A stretch of 64,000 bases of DNA from WTJH01 sp049598145 (lineage in GTDB: Bacteria > Bacteroidota > Bacteroidia > Flavobacteriales > Flavobacteriaceae), in the NCBI GenBank assembly GCA_049598145.1, contig JBMYNJ010000001.1, positions 51,167 to 115,166 on the forward strand, written 5' to 3'. A program made the position numbers and the translations under genes. The notes beneath the pieces are model-generated. The model worked only from the letters and a program-made list of their open reading frames with translations, was not told the DNA's origin and made no database searches. The number at the start of each line of letters is the position of its first letter. The first letter of the stretch is position 1. Positions 25,535 through 33,517 of this stretch are shown one piece after another.

Positions 25535-26718
25535 TTTTTTAAGGCTTTAATTCCTGGAAGTTCTTTTCCTTCTAGGCTTTCCAGCATCGCTCCGCCTCCA
25601 GTAGAGACATAACTCATCTGTGCATCCAAACCGAATTGCTTGGCTGCCGCTACAGAATCTCCGCCACCGACTAAGGAAAAAGCCCCGTTTTGGGTGGCTG
25701 CTCCAATGGCTTCGCCTAATTGGATGGTTCCTTTGGCAAAGTTAGAAAATTCGAACACCCCTAAAGGTCCGTTCCATAAAATGGTTTTGGATCGAGCAAC
25801 TACGGTTTTAAATTTTTCAAGTGTTTTGGGCCCAGCGTCCAAGCCTTCCCATCCCTCATCAATGGCATTTACGGAAAACACTTTTTGAGCAGCTTCATTG
25901 TTAAAGTCCTGAGCTGCCACTACATCCACAGGCAAATGGAGATTCACATTTTTGGCTTTGGCTTGTTCCAAAATTCGAAGGGCAGTCTCCTGATAATCGT
26001 CTTCACAAATTGAATTCCCAACTGTTCCGCCTTGGGCTTTTACAAAGGTATATACCATCCCCCCGCCAATGATCAGATCGTCAATCACGTCCAACATCTT
26101 TTCAATGATGGTAATTTTAGAAGACACTTTCGCGCCTCCCAGTATCGCGAGTACGGGTTTCTGGCCGGTTTTTAATACCTTATCAATGGCATCAATTTCA
26201 GAAGCCAGTAGCCTTCCTGCACAGACTTGGCCTTTAAAAAATTGCGCCATGGTTGTAGTAGAAGCATGTGCCCGGTGGGCCGTTCCAAAGGCGTCGTTTA
26301 CATATACCTCTCCTAAAGCGGCTAATTGCTTTGCAAAGTCAAAGTCACCTGCGGTTTCTTCTGTATGGAAGCGTAAATTTTCCATCAGTAGGACCTCACC
26401 GGGCTTAAGGGCTTGGGCCTCTGCTTCAGCTGCGGCTCCAACAGTGGTTTGAGAAAATTGAACTGAGCTCCCCAATAAATCTTCTAGGCTAGACACGACA
26501 TGTTTCAATGACAAATCGGCTTGGATTCCTTTCGGACGACCCAGATGAGACAACAGCACACAGCTTCCGCCGTGTTCCAGAATGTATTGAATTGTCGGTA
26601 ATGACGCCTTGAGTCGGGTCTGATCCGTCACGACTTGATTTTCATTTAAAGGGACATTAAAGTCCACGCGGATTACCGCTCGTTTTCCTGCAAAGTCAAT
26701 CTGTTCTAGAAGCTTCAT
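25531..26718 (-). CDS. pgk: Phosphoglycerate kinase
   Basis: Glycolytic ATP-forming step, 1,3-bisphosphoglycerate to 3-phosphoglycerate. The 395-residue protein has the N-terminal signature RVDFNVPL, the LLSHLGRPKG substrate loop, the hinge region LWNGPLGVFE and the nucleotide loop FSLVGGGDSVAA. The ATG at 26718 is chosen over one at 26745 because the former precedes KLLEQIDFAGKRAVIRVD directly and a -7 box lies between. Confidence 0.98.
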   Translation of the reverse strand: MKLLEQIDFAGKRAVIRVDFNVPLNENQVVTDQTRLKASLPTIQYILEHGGSCVLLSHLGRPKGIQADLSLKHVVSSLEDLLGSSVQFSQTTVGAAAEAEAQALKPGEVLLMENLRFHTEETAGDFDFAKQLAALGEVYVNDAFGTAHRAHASTTTMAQFFKGQVCAGRLLASEIDAIDKVLKTGQKPVLAILGGAKVSSKITIIEKMLDVIDDLIIGGGMVYTFVKAQGGTVGNSICEDDYQETALRILEQAKAKNVNLHLPVDVVAAQDFNNEAAQKVFSVNAIDEGWEGLDAGPKTLEKFKTVVARSKTILWNGPLGVFEFSNFAKGTIQLGEAIGAATQNGAFSLVGGGDSVAAAKQFGLDAQMSYVSTGGGAMLESLEGKELPGIKALKN

Positions 26719-26732
26719 GAATAAAATTTTTG

Positions 26733-26740
26733 CAAAATTA
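26733..26740 (-). promoter_or_regulatory. Candidate -7 box for pgk
   Basis: The minus strand reads TAATTTTG, an exact TAnnTTTG match, 14 bases before the pgk ATG. No strong -33. Confidence 0.4.
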
Positions 26741-26814
26741 AACAATCCGAAAGGTCACTTAAGAAATCATTTGTCTTTTTTAAAGTTTCTCAACCGACGA
26801 ATTATCTTTAAGGC

Positions 26815-27924
26815 ATGAATCCTGCGACACTGATTGAAAATACTGTTTTGTACAAAGACCTGCATCACAGCATTGAGGCAGGGAGTTTCCCGCATACTTC
26901 ATTATTCATCGATCCCGATCAGTATGGTGCCCTACCGATGGCCTTGTCTTGTGCCAAAGGTCTTTTAAAACAAACGAATTCGGATTGGACCCTTTGGGCA
27001 GACCTCTACATGATGTTTCCTTTTATTAAACATTCCTCGGGCAATGAAACCCATGAAGACCATCTAGAAGAATGGCGTGAGTTTGTTCAGACCTTTCCTT
27101 ACGGCAACCAGTGGGATTGGACCCATTTTTTAGCAAGTGGGAACAAGCAATTAATTATTCCGGTGCATGCCATTGGGGAATTGCAAAGGAAAATGACCTT
27201 AAAATCTTTTGGAGGGGGAAATAAGGTGTGTATTCTCTGGGGAGCCGATCAGTTAAACCCAAGTGCTGCGAATAAGCTTTTAAAACTGCTGGAGGAGCCT
27301 CCTGAAAGCACCTATTTTATTTTGATTGCCGAAGATCCCTCTAAAATCTTGCCTACAGTACTCTCTCGCTGTCAGCAAACTCAATTCAATCCACAATCGG
27401 AGGAATTACTAAAACAACAACTGACGCAATTCGGCGTAGAAGCTCAGCTGATTCCCAATTTGACTTTTCAAGCGGAAGGGAGCATCGGGAAAGCTTTACA
27501 ACTGATTCAAAATAATAGTGGACAAGAGGAATTTGAAGGTTTTTGGGTAAGCGGACTACGAGCAGCGTTTATGGCTCGGGGAAATAAAGCCATCGTTTTA
27601 GAGCTCTTGCAATGGGCAGAACAATTGGCTCAACTCAACCGGGAAACCCAAAAAGCATTTATAAGCTATGGTCTTCGCTTATTTCGTGCGGCTTTAATGC
27701 ACAATTATGGGATGGGGGGCCTTGCAAATTTCGTGTCGGGCACTGGATTTAATATCGAAAAGCTGGCTCCATTTATTCATGGCGAAAATATTCTGGATAT
27801 TGTCTCCCTCCTCGAAAGGTATAGCTATCAACTGGAGCGAAATGCCAATCCAAAAATGTTGTTTACGGATTTAGCGTTTAAACTGACGCGTTTGCTTCAT
27901 TTGAAGGAATCGGTCGTAGAATAA
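26815..27924 (+). CDS. holB: DNA polymerase III delta' subunit
   Basis: A 369-residue clamp-loader subunit. The central motif LWGADQLNPSAANKLLKLLEEPPESTYFILI and VLSRCQQTQF (the SRC sensor-1 motif) are characteristic. The Walker A loop is degenerate (DPDQYGALP), as in known delta' subunits, which do not hydrolyse ATP. The last 47 bases overlap the convergent methyltransferase gene. Confidence 0.9.
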   Translation: MNPATLIENTVLYKDLHHSIEAGSFPHTSLFIDPDQYGALPMALSCAKGLLKQTNSDWTLWADLYMMFPFIKHSSGNETHEDHLEEWREFVQTFPYGNQWDWTHFLASGNKQLIIPVHAIGELQRKMTLKSFGGGNKVCILWGADQLNPSAANKLLKLLEEPPESTYFILIAEDPSKILPTVLSRCQQTQFNPQSEELLKQQLTQFGVEAQLIPNLTFQAEGSIGKALQLIQNNSGQEEFEGFWVSGLRAAFMARGNKAIVLELLQWAEQLAQLNRETQKAFISYGLRLFRAALMHNYGMGGLANFVSGTGFNIEKLAPFIHGENILDIVSLLERYSYQLERNANPKMLFTDLAFKLTRLLHLKESVVE

Positions 27925-28744
27925 AGAAGTGTGAAGAATAATTTCCGCTGAAGAGGGCCTTCAAATTTGAGAGTAACCCAATAAACAGCGCCCTTAACCA
28001 GGGCCATGAATTCTTTCGGTATTTTTCCGACAAAAGCGAAACATAAAAGGCATCGAACCACAGCGGATAGATCGCTTCTGTTTGCCATCCTTCTTTACTG
28101 GCCCATTCTACAAATCCAGTTTTGGAGAAATGCCACAAATGTCGGGGAACATCCCAAGCCGCCCAATGAGTGCCATAATGCTTGGCGTCGAATGAATCCA
28201 TGTTGGGAAGAGCAACGATTACCCTAGCATTAGGGGTTAAGTGCTTTTTAACCTTCCGTAAAGTATCCGCTGGTTGCTCCAGGTGTTCCAACACATGCCA
28301 AAAAGTAAAACAATCCCAGCGATGGTTGGAAGAAAGTTCTGTAAGATTGGAATAAATCGCAAAGCCGTAGTCTTTCGCCTTTTGTTTTGCTAAGGGGTTG
28401 GGCTCAAGTCCGTTGAGCGTACTCATACCCTGGTGTTTAAGATATCGGAGAAAATCCCCAGTGCCGCAACCAAAATCAAAGACGGATATGTCTTTATTGA
28501 AAACTGATTGGATCTTATTCCATTTGTGCCGAAACATCCTCCCCTGCACTTGTGCATAAACTCGATGAAGTAAAGTCCCCTTTTTTTCTTGATGGGAAAT
28601 ATAATTTGTTGAGGCGTAATAGCCCTGTAGGTCGGTGCCCTTTGATATCACCGTTTGCGCCCATCCGCCCTCTTTTGACCAAGCCAAAGGGAAAGAATCC
28701 TGGGAAAGAAAATGATCTGTAATGTTAGAGGGCCTGCGTTTCAT
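27878..28744 (-). CDS. Class I SAM-dependent methyltransferase
   Basis: About 288 residues from the ATG at 28744. SAM motif I is VFDFGCGTGDFLRYL; later come CFTFWHVLEHLEQP and ARVIVALPNMDSFDAKHYGTHWAAWDVPRHLWHF. These resemble methyltransferases encoded in glycan or ubiquinone-like clusters (Methyltransf_23). Substrate unknown. The frame opens further to a GTG at 28771, but those codons fall on the parS site, so the ATG is preferred. It follows mnmG by about 27 bases. Confidence 0.85.
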   Translation of the reverse strand: MKRRPSNITDHFLSQDSFPLAWSKEGGWAQTVISKGTDLQGYYASTNYISHQEKKGTLLHRVYAQVQGRMFRHKWNKIQSVFNKDISVFDFGCGTGDFLRYLKHQGMSTLNGLEPNPLAKQKAKDYGFAIYSNLTELSSNHRWDCFTFWHVLEHLEQPADTLRKVKKHLTPNARVIVALPNMDSFDAKHYGTHWAAWDVPRHLWHFSKTGFVEWASKEGWQTEAIYPLWFDAFYVSLLSEKYRKNSWPWLRALFIGLLSNLKALFSGNYSSHFFILRPIPSNEANASV

Positions 28745-28754
28745 AAATGATGGA

Positions 28755-28770
28755 TGTTTCACGTGGAACA
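28755..28770. promoter_or_regulatory. parS: parS site, copy 1
   Basis: TGTTTCACGTGGAACA is a perfect match to the ParB-binding parS consensus (reverse complement TGTTCCACGTGAAACA). It sits between the mnmG stop (28772) and the methyltransferase start. It is an exact inverted copy of the site at 30652. ParB loads at such sites to segregate the newly replicated origin. Confidence 0.93.
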
Positions 28771-28771
28771 C

Positions 28772-30643
28772 TTATCGCCCCAAGTGTACCAACAACACAC
28801 TGATATCAGAAGGATTGATCCCGGAAATTCGGGAGGCTTGACCCAAATTCTCAGGATTCTGAGCTATAAGTTTTTCTTTAGCCTCGTGCGAAAGGGAAGC
28901 CAAAGGTGTATAATCAAAACCTGTCGGGATTTTAATATGGTCCAGGCGTTGGAGTTTCGCTGCCTGTTGTTTTTCTTTCTCGATATATCCTGAGTATTTA
29001 ATTTGGGTTTCCACTTGATGAAGGGCATCTTGTGAAACCGGTTCATCGGTAAGATATTTATTGAAAGAAGGCAGGCGGGATAAATCAGAAATCCGCACTT
29101 GTGGACGGGAAAGTACTTTGTGCCACTTATCGGTTTGCTTGACCGTAGGAACACCTTTACTGGTATATAAATCGTTGACTTCCTGCAAGGGAAAGCTCTC
29201 TTTATTAAAGTAATGAAGCAAACGCTCCGTCTGTTCCATCTTTTGGTCTAGTTTTCGTAAACGCGCCTCCGAAGCCAGGCCGATATCATAGGATCTACGA
29301 GTCAATCGTATGTCGGCATTATCTTGGCGAAGCAGGGTGCGATATTCTGCCCTGGAAGTGAACATTCGATAAGGTTCTTCAGTCCCTTTTAAGATAAGAT
29401 CATCAATCAAAACCCCTATGTAGGCCTCATCTCTGCCCAAAACAACCGGGTCTTTGTCATTCACCCATTGATGGGCATTAATCCCTGCCATAAGCCCTTG
29501 TGCGGCGGCTTCTTCATAACCGGTGGTCCCATTGATCTGTCCAGCAAAAAATAGATTTTGAAATAATTTGGTCTGAAGACTGTGTTTGAGTTGTGTTGGA
29601 GGAAAATAATCGTATTCGATAGCATAGCCGGGACGGAAGAATTTAACTTGTTCGAAGCCTTTTACTTTTCGGAGGGCTTCGTATTGGATGTCTTCGGGTA
29701 AAGAAGTGGAAAATCCATTAACATAGACCTCAACAGTATTCCATCCTTCCGGTTCGACAAAAATTTGATGACGGTCCTTATCGGCGAATCGATTGATCTT
29801 GTCTTCAATCGAAGGACAATATCGGGGGCCTGTACTTTGAATAGAACCATTAAACATAGGTGAACGATCAAAACCTGTGCGTAACGTATCGTGTACATGA
29901 GTACTGGTGTAGGTGATAAAACAACTCCTCTGTTCATTGAGCGGCTCTTTTCTGCCCATATACGAAAATTGATCGGGGTTGGTATCTCCAGCCTGTTCTT
30001 CCATCAGGCTGTAATCCAAAGAGCGGCCGTCTACCCTCGGGGGAGTTCCTGTTTTCATACGGCCGGACACGAAACCTAAAGTTTCCAATTGATGGGTGAT
30101 CCCAGTGGAAGCAGGTTCACCTGCACGACCTCCACCAAAATTTTTGTCTCCAATATGTATCAGGCCATTAAGGAAGGTCCCATTGGTTAGGACAACAGAC
30201 TTGGACCGGATCGATATTCCTAATGAGGTTTTTACACCTGTAACTCGGTTGGCCTCAATTAAAAGGGAGGTTACCATTTCTTGATAGAAATCTAAGTTTT
30301 TAGTTTGTTCCAAAGATTCACGCCAATGTTGGGCAAATAGCATACGATCCGACTGTACTCTGGGACTCCACATAGCCGGTCCTTTAGAACGGTTAAGCAT
30401 TTTGAATTGAATGGCTGAAGAATCGGAGATCAGCCCTGAATAACCCCCCATGGCATCGATCTCACGTATGATTTGACCTTTAGCAATTCCCCCCATAGCG
30501 GGGTTACAAGACATCTGCCCTAAAGTTTGAAGATTCATTGTTACCAAAAGGGTCTTGGAGCCCAAGTTTGCGGCTGCAGCGGCCGCTTCTGCCCCTGCAT
30601 GTCCACCACCCACTACAATAACGTCATAAATATCCTTAAACAT
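28772..30643 (-). CDS. mnmG: tRNA uridine-5-carboxymethylaminomethyl modification enzyme MnmG
   Basis: A 623-residue FAD protein that with MnmE (not here) modifies wobble uridine 34 of several tRNAs. The dinucleotide-binding motif is VVGGGHAGAEAA (about 11-22), then GQMSCNPAMGGIAKGQ and GRMKTGTPPRVDGRS. Formerly gidA, its gene is close to the origin in many bacteria, which fits the parS sites at both ends. Confidence 0.98.
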   Translation of the reverse strand: MFKDIYDVIVVGGGHAGAEAAAAAANLGSKTLLVTMNLQTLGQMSCNPAMGGIAKGQIIREIDAMGGYSGLISDSSAIQFKMLNRSKGPAMWSPRVQSDRMLFAQHWRESLEQTKNLDFYQEMVTSLLIEANRVTGVKTSLGISIRSKSVVLTNGTFLNGLIHIGDKNFGGGRAGEPASTGITHQLETLGFVSGRMKTGTPPRVDGRSLDYSLMEEQAGDTNPDQFSYMGRKEPLNEQRSCFITYTSTHVHDTLRTGFDRSPMFNGSIQSTGPRYCPSIEDKINRFADKDRHQIFVEPEGWNTVEVYVNGFSTSLPEDIQYEALRKVKGFEQVKFFRPGYAIEYDYFPPTQLKHSLQTKLFQNLFFAGQINGTTGYEEAAAQGLMAGINAHQWVNDKDPVVLGRDEAYIGVLIDDLILKGTEEPYRMFTSRAEYRTLLRQDNADIRLTRRSYDIGLASEARLRKLDQKMEQTERLLHYFNKESFPLQEVNDLYTSKGVPTVKQTDKWHKVLSRPQVRISDLSRLPSFNKYLTDEPVSQDALHQVETQIKYSGYIEKEKQQAAKLQRLDHIKIPTGFDYTPLASLSHEAKEKLIAQNPENLGQASRISGINPSDISVLLVHLGR

Positions 30644-30646
30644 AAA

Positions 30647-31057
30647 TCAAGTGTTCCACGTGAAACATGACAGAAAAAAATTTTCTTCTAAGGTCATTTG
30701 TCGTTTGTCTTCTGTGCGCTTATCCTGAAAGCCCATACAATGCAAAAGACCGTGGGCTATCAATCGATAGAGCTCATTTCGTTCCTCCACACCATACTTC
30801 AATGCGTTTTGCTTTAGGGCCGGTTTGGAGATAAATACCTGTATCGCAATATTCTTGTCCTCTGAATAATCGAAGGTTATAATGTCTGTGTGCGTGTCGT
30901 GTTTCAAAGAGTTTTGGTTCAATTCTAACATATAATCTTGATCAACAAAATTGAACTCTGCGCGGTGAATCCCATAAGAATGACGGTTGCAAAACAGATA
31001 AATGTTCTTTTCAACCTCAGCCATATTCGGGACATCAAAGCCTTGAAAAAGAATCAT
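30647..31057 (-). CDS. ybeY: Endoribonuclease YbeY
   Basis: A 136-residue rRNA-maturation metalloendoribonuclease. The zinc motif HGLLHCMGFQDKR (HGxLHxxGxxD/H type) is present near the C-terminus. The ATG at 31057 is chosen: the -7 box TATATTTG (31068-31075) lies upstream, so the frame to 31186 is not used. The C-terminal codons (SCFTWNT) and stop run through the parS site at 30652-30667. Confidence 0.9.
   Translation of the reverse strand: MILFQGFDVPNMAEVEKNIYLFCNRHSYGIHRAEFNFVDQDYMLELNQNSLKHDTHTDIITFDYSEDKNIAIQVFISKPALKQNALKYGVEERNELYRLIAHGLLHCMGFQDKRTEDKRQMTLEENFFLSCFTWNT
30652..30667. promoter_or_regulatory. parS: parS site, copy 2
   Basis: TGTTCCACGTGAAACA is a perfect 16-base match to the bacterial parS consensus. 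It overlaps the final codons of ybeY and ends 9 bases upstream of the mnmG start codon (30643). With the copy at 28755 it forms an inverted pair 1.9 kb apart. Confidence 0.95.
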
Positions 31058-31067
31058 CTTTTTGTTG

Positions 31068-31075
31068 CAAATATA
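31068..31075 (-). promoter_or_regulatory. Candidate -7 box for ybeY-mnmG
   Basis: The minus strand reads TATATTTG (TAnnTTTG) 10 bases before the ybeY ATG. It may serve the ybeY-mnmG operon. Confidence 0.4.
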
Positions 31076-31119
31076 CTGGGCATGCCTGAAAAAGCCGAAT
31101 TTTGCAAAAAAGGAATGAT

Positions 31120-32580
31120 ATGGAAAGAGTTCGCTTTGCACCCAGTCCGACTGGACCTTTACATATAGGAGGGTTAAGAACAGCACTGTTTAATTATGCC
31201 TATGCGAAAAAGCACAAGGGAAAATTTATCTTACGCATAGAGGATACAGATCAAAACCGTTGGGTCGACGGTGCAGAAGAATATATTCGTGAAAGCCTGG
31301 AATGGTGCGGGATAGAGGCTGATGAAGATCCATTTAAGGGGGGAAAATATGGCCCCTATAGACAAAGTGAACGATTGGAGATATATCAGGAAGCCGTGCA
31401 GACATTAATTAATAATGGTGATGCATATTACGCATTCGATACACCAGAATCGTTAGACGAAAAACGAAAATCTTCTGAGGCCAGGGGGGAGGCCTTTAAA
31501 TACAACTTCAATACACGAAGGGGTCTGGACAACAGTTTGCATATGGATTCCGAAACCTTAGACAAGCGTCTTGAAGATCCCTATGTGGTTCGTCTGAAAA
31601 TTGAAAACGGAACAACCTTATGCAGGGACGAAATTCGTGGGAGTATAAAGTTTAACAACGAGGAACTGGAGGATAAAATATTAATGAAAGCCGATGGATA
31701 TCCCACCTATCATTTGGCTAATGTTGTGGACGATCATTTGATGGAAATTACAACGGTTATTCGGGGAGAGGAATGGTTATCCTCCTTGCCTGTACATATA
31801 TTGTTATATCAGGCTTTTGGATGGGACCCTCCAAAATTCGCTCACTTGCCATTGATCTTAAAACCAAACGGGAAGGGGAAACTCTCAAAAAGGGATGGGG
31901 ATGCCGGTGGATTTCCCGTTTTTCCTTTAAGCTGGGATGGTGGACTTGGGTTTAAAGAAATAGGCTTTCTTAGAGATGCAATGGTCAATACTATGATGTT
32001 GCTGGGCTGGAACTCTGGGGGAGATGAAGAAATCTTCACGTTAGAAAAATTTGTAGAAGCCTTTGAGCTCTCCAGAGTGCAAAAAGGAGGTGCCCGTTTT
32101 AATTTTGAAAAATCAAAATGGCTTAACCAACAGTATATCAGGGGTTTGAGTGCTGATCAGCTCGTTCATAATCCCTTTTTTAGTCCTCTCTTGGATAAAT
32201 TTACTGAGGAGCGTTTGGTCCGAGCAGCATCCTATGTCAAAGATCGATTAGTGTTACTACAGGATCTCGAAAACGAAATCCATTGTTTTTTTGAAGCTCC
32301 TGATAGTTATGATCAAAAGGCAATCAGGAAAGCGAAAGCGAAAGGAATGGAGGGAATATTGAATTTTTTAGAAGAGACCTGGCTCCACGAGAATTATGAT
32401 AAGGATGTTCTGAGTAATTATTGTAAAGAACAGGGGATAGGCTTTGGTGTTGCAATGCAAACCTTACGATTAATATTGGTAGGGAGCTTAAAAGGCCCCG
32501 ATGTTTTTGATATTTTGAGGTTCCTTGAAAAAGACGTAATTTTTACAAGACTAAACCTCTTTAAATCACAAATCTCATAA
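31120..32580 (+). CDS. gltX: Glutamate--tRNA ligase
   Basis: Class I aminoacyl-tRNA synthetase charging tRNA-Glu. The 486-residue protein starts MERVRFAPSPTGPLHIGGLRTALFN, with the HIGH-type motif HIGG. The KMSKS-type motif is KLSKRDG. The anticodon-binding C-terminal domain is complete. ATG 31120 is used, the residue before RVRFAPSPTG. The upstream region is shared with the divergent ybeY. Confidence 0.97.
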   Translation: MERVRFAPSPTGPLHIGGLRTALFNYAYAKKHKGKFILRIEDTDQNRWVDGAEEYIRESLEWCGIEADEDPFKGGKYGPYRQSERLEIYQEAVQTLINNGDAYYAFDTPESLDEKRKSSEARGEAFKYNFNTRRGLDNSLHMDSETLDKRLEDPYVVRLKIENGTTLCRDEIRGSIKFNNEELEDKILMKADGYPTYHLANVVDDHLMEITTVIRGEEWLSSLPVHILLYQAFGWDPPKFAHLPLILKPNGKGKLSKRDGDAGGFPVFPLSWDGGLGFKEIGFLRDAMVNTMMLLGWNSGGDEEIFTLEKFVEAFELSRVQKGGARFNFEKSKWLNQQYIRGLSADQLVHNPFFSPLLDKFTEERLVRAASYVKDRLVLLQDLENEIHCFFEAPDSYDQKAIRKAKAKGMEGILNFLEETWLHENYDKDVLSNYCKEQGIGFGVAMQTLRLILVGSLKGPDVFDILRFLEKDVIFTRLNLFKSQIS

Positions 32581-32584
32581 CCCT

Positions 32585-33517
32585 ATGGACTTTAGCAGTA
32601 TTATTTGGATTGTACTTCTTGTACTATTACTCTTATCTGGCCTTTTTGTGGTCAAACAACAAACGGCAGCTGTAGTAGAACGCTTTGGAAAATTTGTGGC
32701 GGAACGCAAATCCGGGTTACACTTTAAGATCCCATTGATCGACCGAATCCCCGGTCGCATTAGTTTGAGGATTCAGCAGTTGGACGTCATTGTAGATACC
32801 AAGACAAAAGACAATGTTTTTGTAAAATTGAAGGTGTCTGTTCAATACAAGGTGATCCCGGATAAGGTATACGATGCCTTTTACAAATTGGATTTTCCTC
32901 AGGATCAAATAACTTCCTATGTGTTTGACGTCGTTCGAGCAGTAGTCCCCAAGATGATCTTAGACGATGTTTTTGAAAAAAAGGATGAAATTGCCAATGC
33001 CGTTAAAGGAGAGCTGAACGATGCTATGAATAATTATGGCTATGATATCATAAAAGCTTTGGTGACAGACATTGATCCCGATGCCGAAGTTAAGGCCGCC
33101 ATGAACCGAATTAATGCAGCCGAAAGGAAAAAAGTAGCAGCTCAGTTTGAAGGGGATGCCGAAAGGATTCTGATCGTTGAAAAAGCTAAAGCCGAAGCGG
33201 AGAGCAAACGTTTGCAAGGACAAGGAATTGCAGATCAAAGACGGGAAATCGCTCGCGGTTTAGAAGAGTCTGTTGATGTTTTAAACAAAGTAGGGATTAA
33301 CTCTCAGGAAGCCTCTGCATTGATTGTTGTCACTCAGCATTATGACACCTTACAGTCGATAGGGGAGGAAACCAATACAAACCTGATACTTCTTCCAAAT
33401 TCACCACAAGCGGGAAGTGATATGCTTAATAATATGGTTGCCTCATTTACTGCAAGTAACCAAATTGGTGAAGCGATGAAGAAACAACAACAAGAAAATC
33501 CTCCTAAAAAGGACTAA
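32585..33517 (+). CDS. SPFH/Band 7 membrane protein (QmcA/stomatin-like)
   Basis: A 310-residue protein. One N-terminal membrane helix (about residues 5-24) is followed by the SPFH domain (QQTAAVVERFGKFVAERKSGLHFKIPLIDRI) and a charged Ala/Glu-rich helical tail with LQGQGIADQRREIARGLEE. Members assemble membrane scaffolds and often partner an NfeD protein, which is not adjacent here. It follows gltX by 4 bases and overlaps glnS convergently by 4. Confidence 0.92.
   Translation: MDFSSIIWIVLLVLLLLSGLFVVKQQTAAVVERFGKFVAERKSGLHFKIPLIDRIPGRISLRIQQLDVIVDTKTKDNVFVKLKVSVQYKVIPDKVYDAFYKLDFPQDQITSYVFDVVRAVVPKMILDDVFEKKDEIANAVKGELNDAMNNYGYDIIKALVTDIDPDAEVKAAMNRINAAERKKVAAQFEGDAERILIVEKAKAEAESKRLQGQGIADQRREIARGLEESVDVLNKVGINSQEASALIVVTQHYDTLQSIGEETNTNLILLPNSPQAGSDMLNNMVASFTASNQIGEAMKKQQQENPPKKD

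Noticed and set aside
28745..28771. N-terminal MFHVKH extension of the methyltransferase
   Set aside because: It is the parS site read as codons; the ATG at 28744 gives a normal protein.
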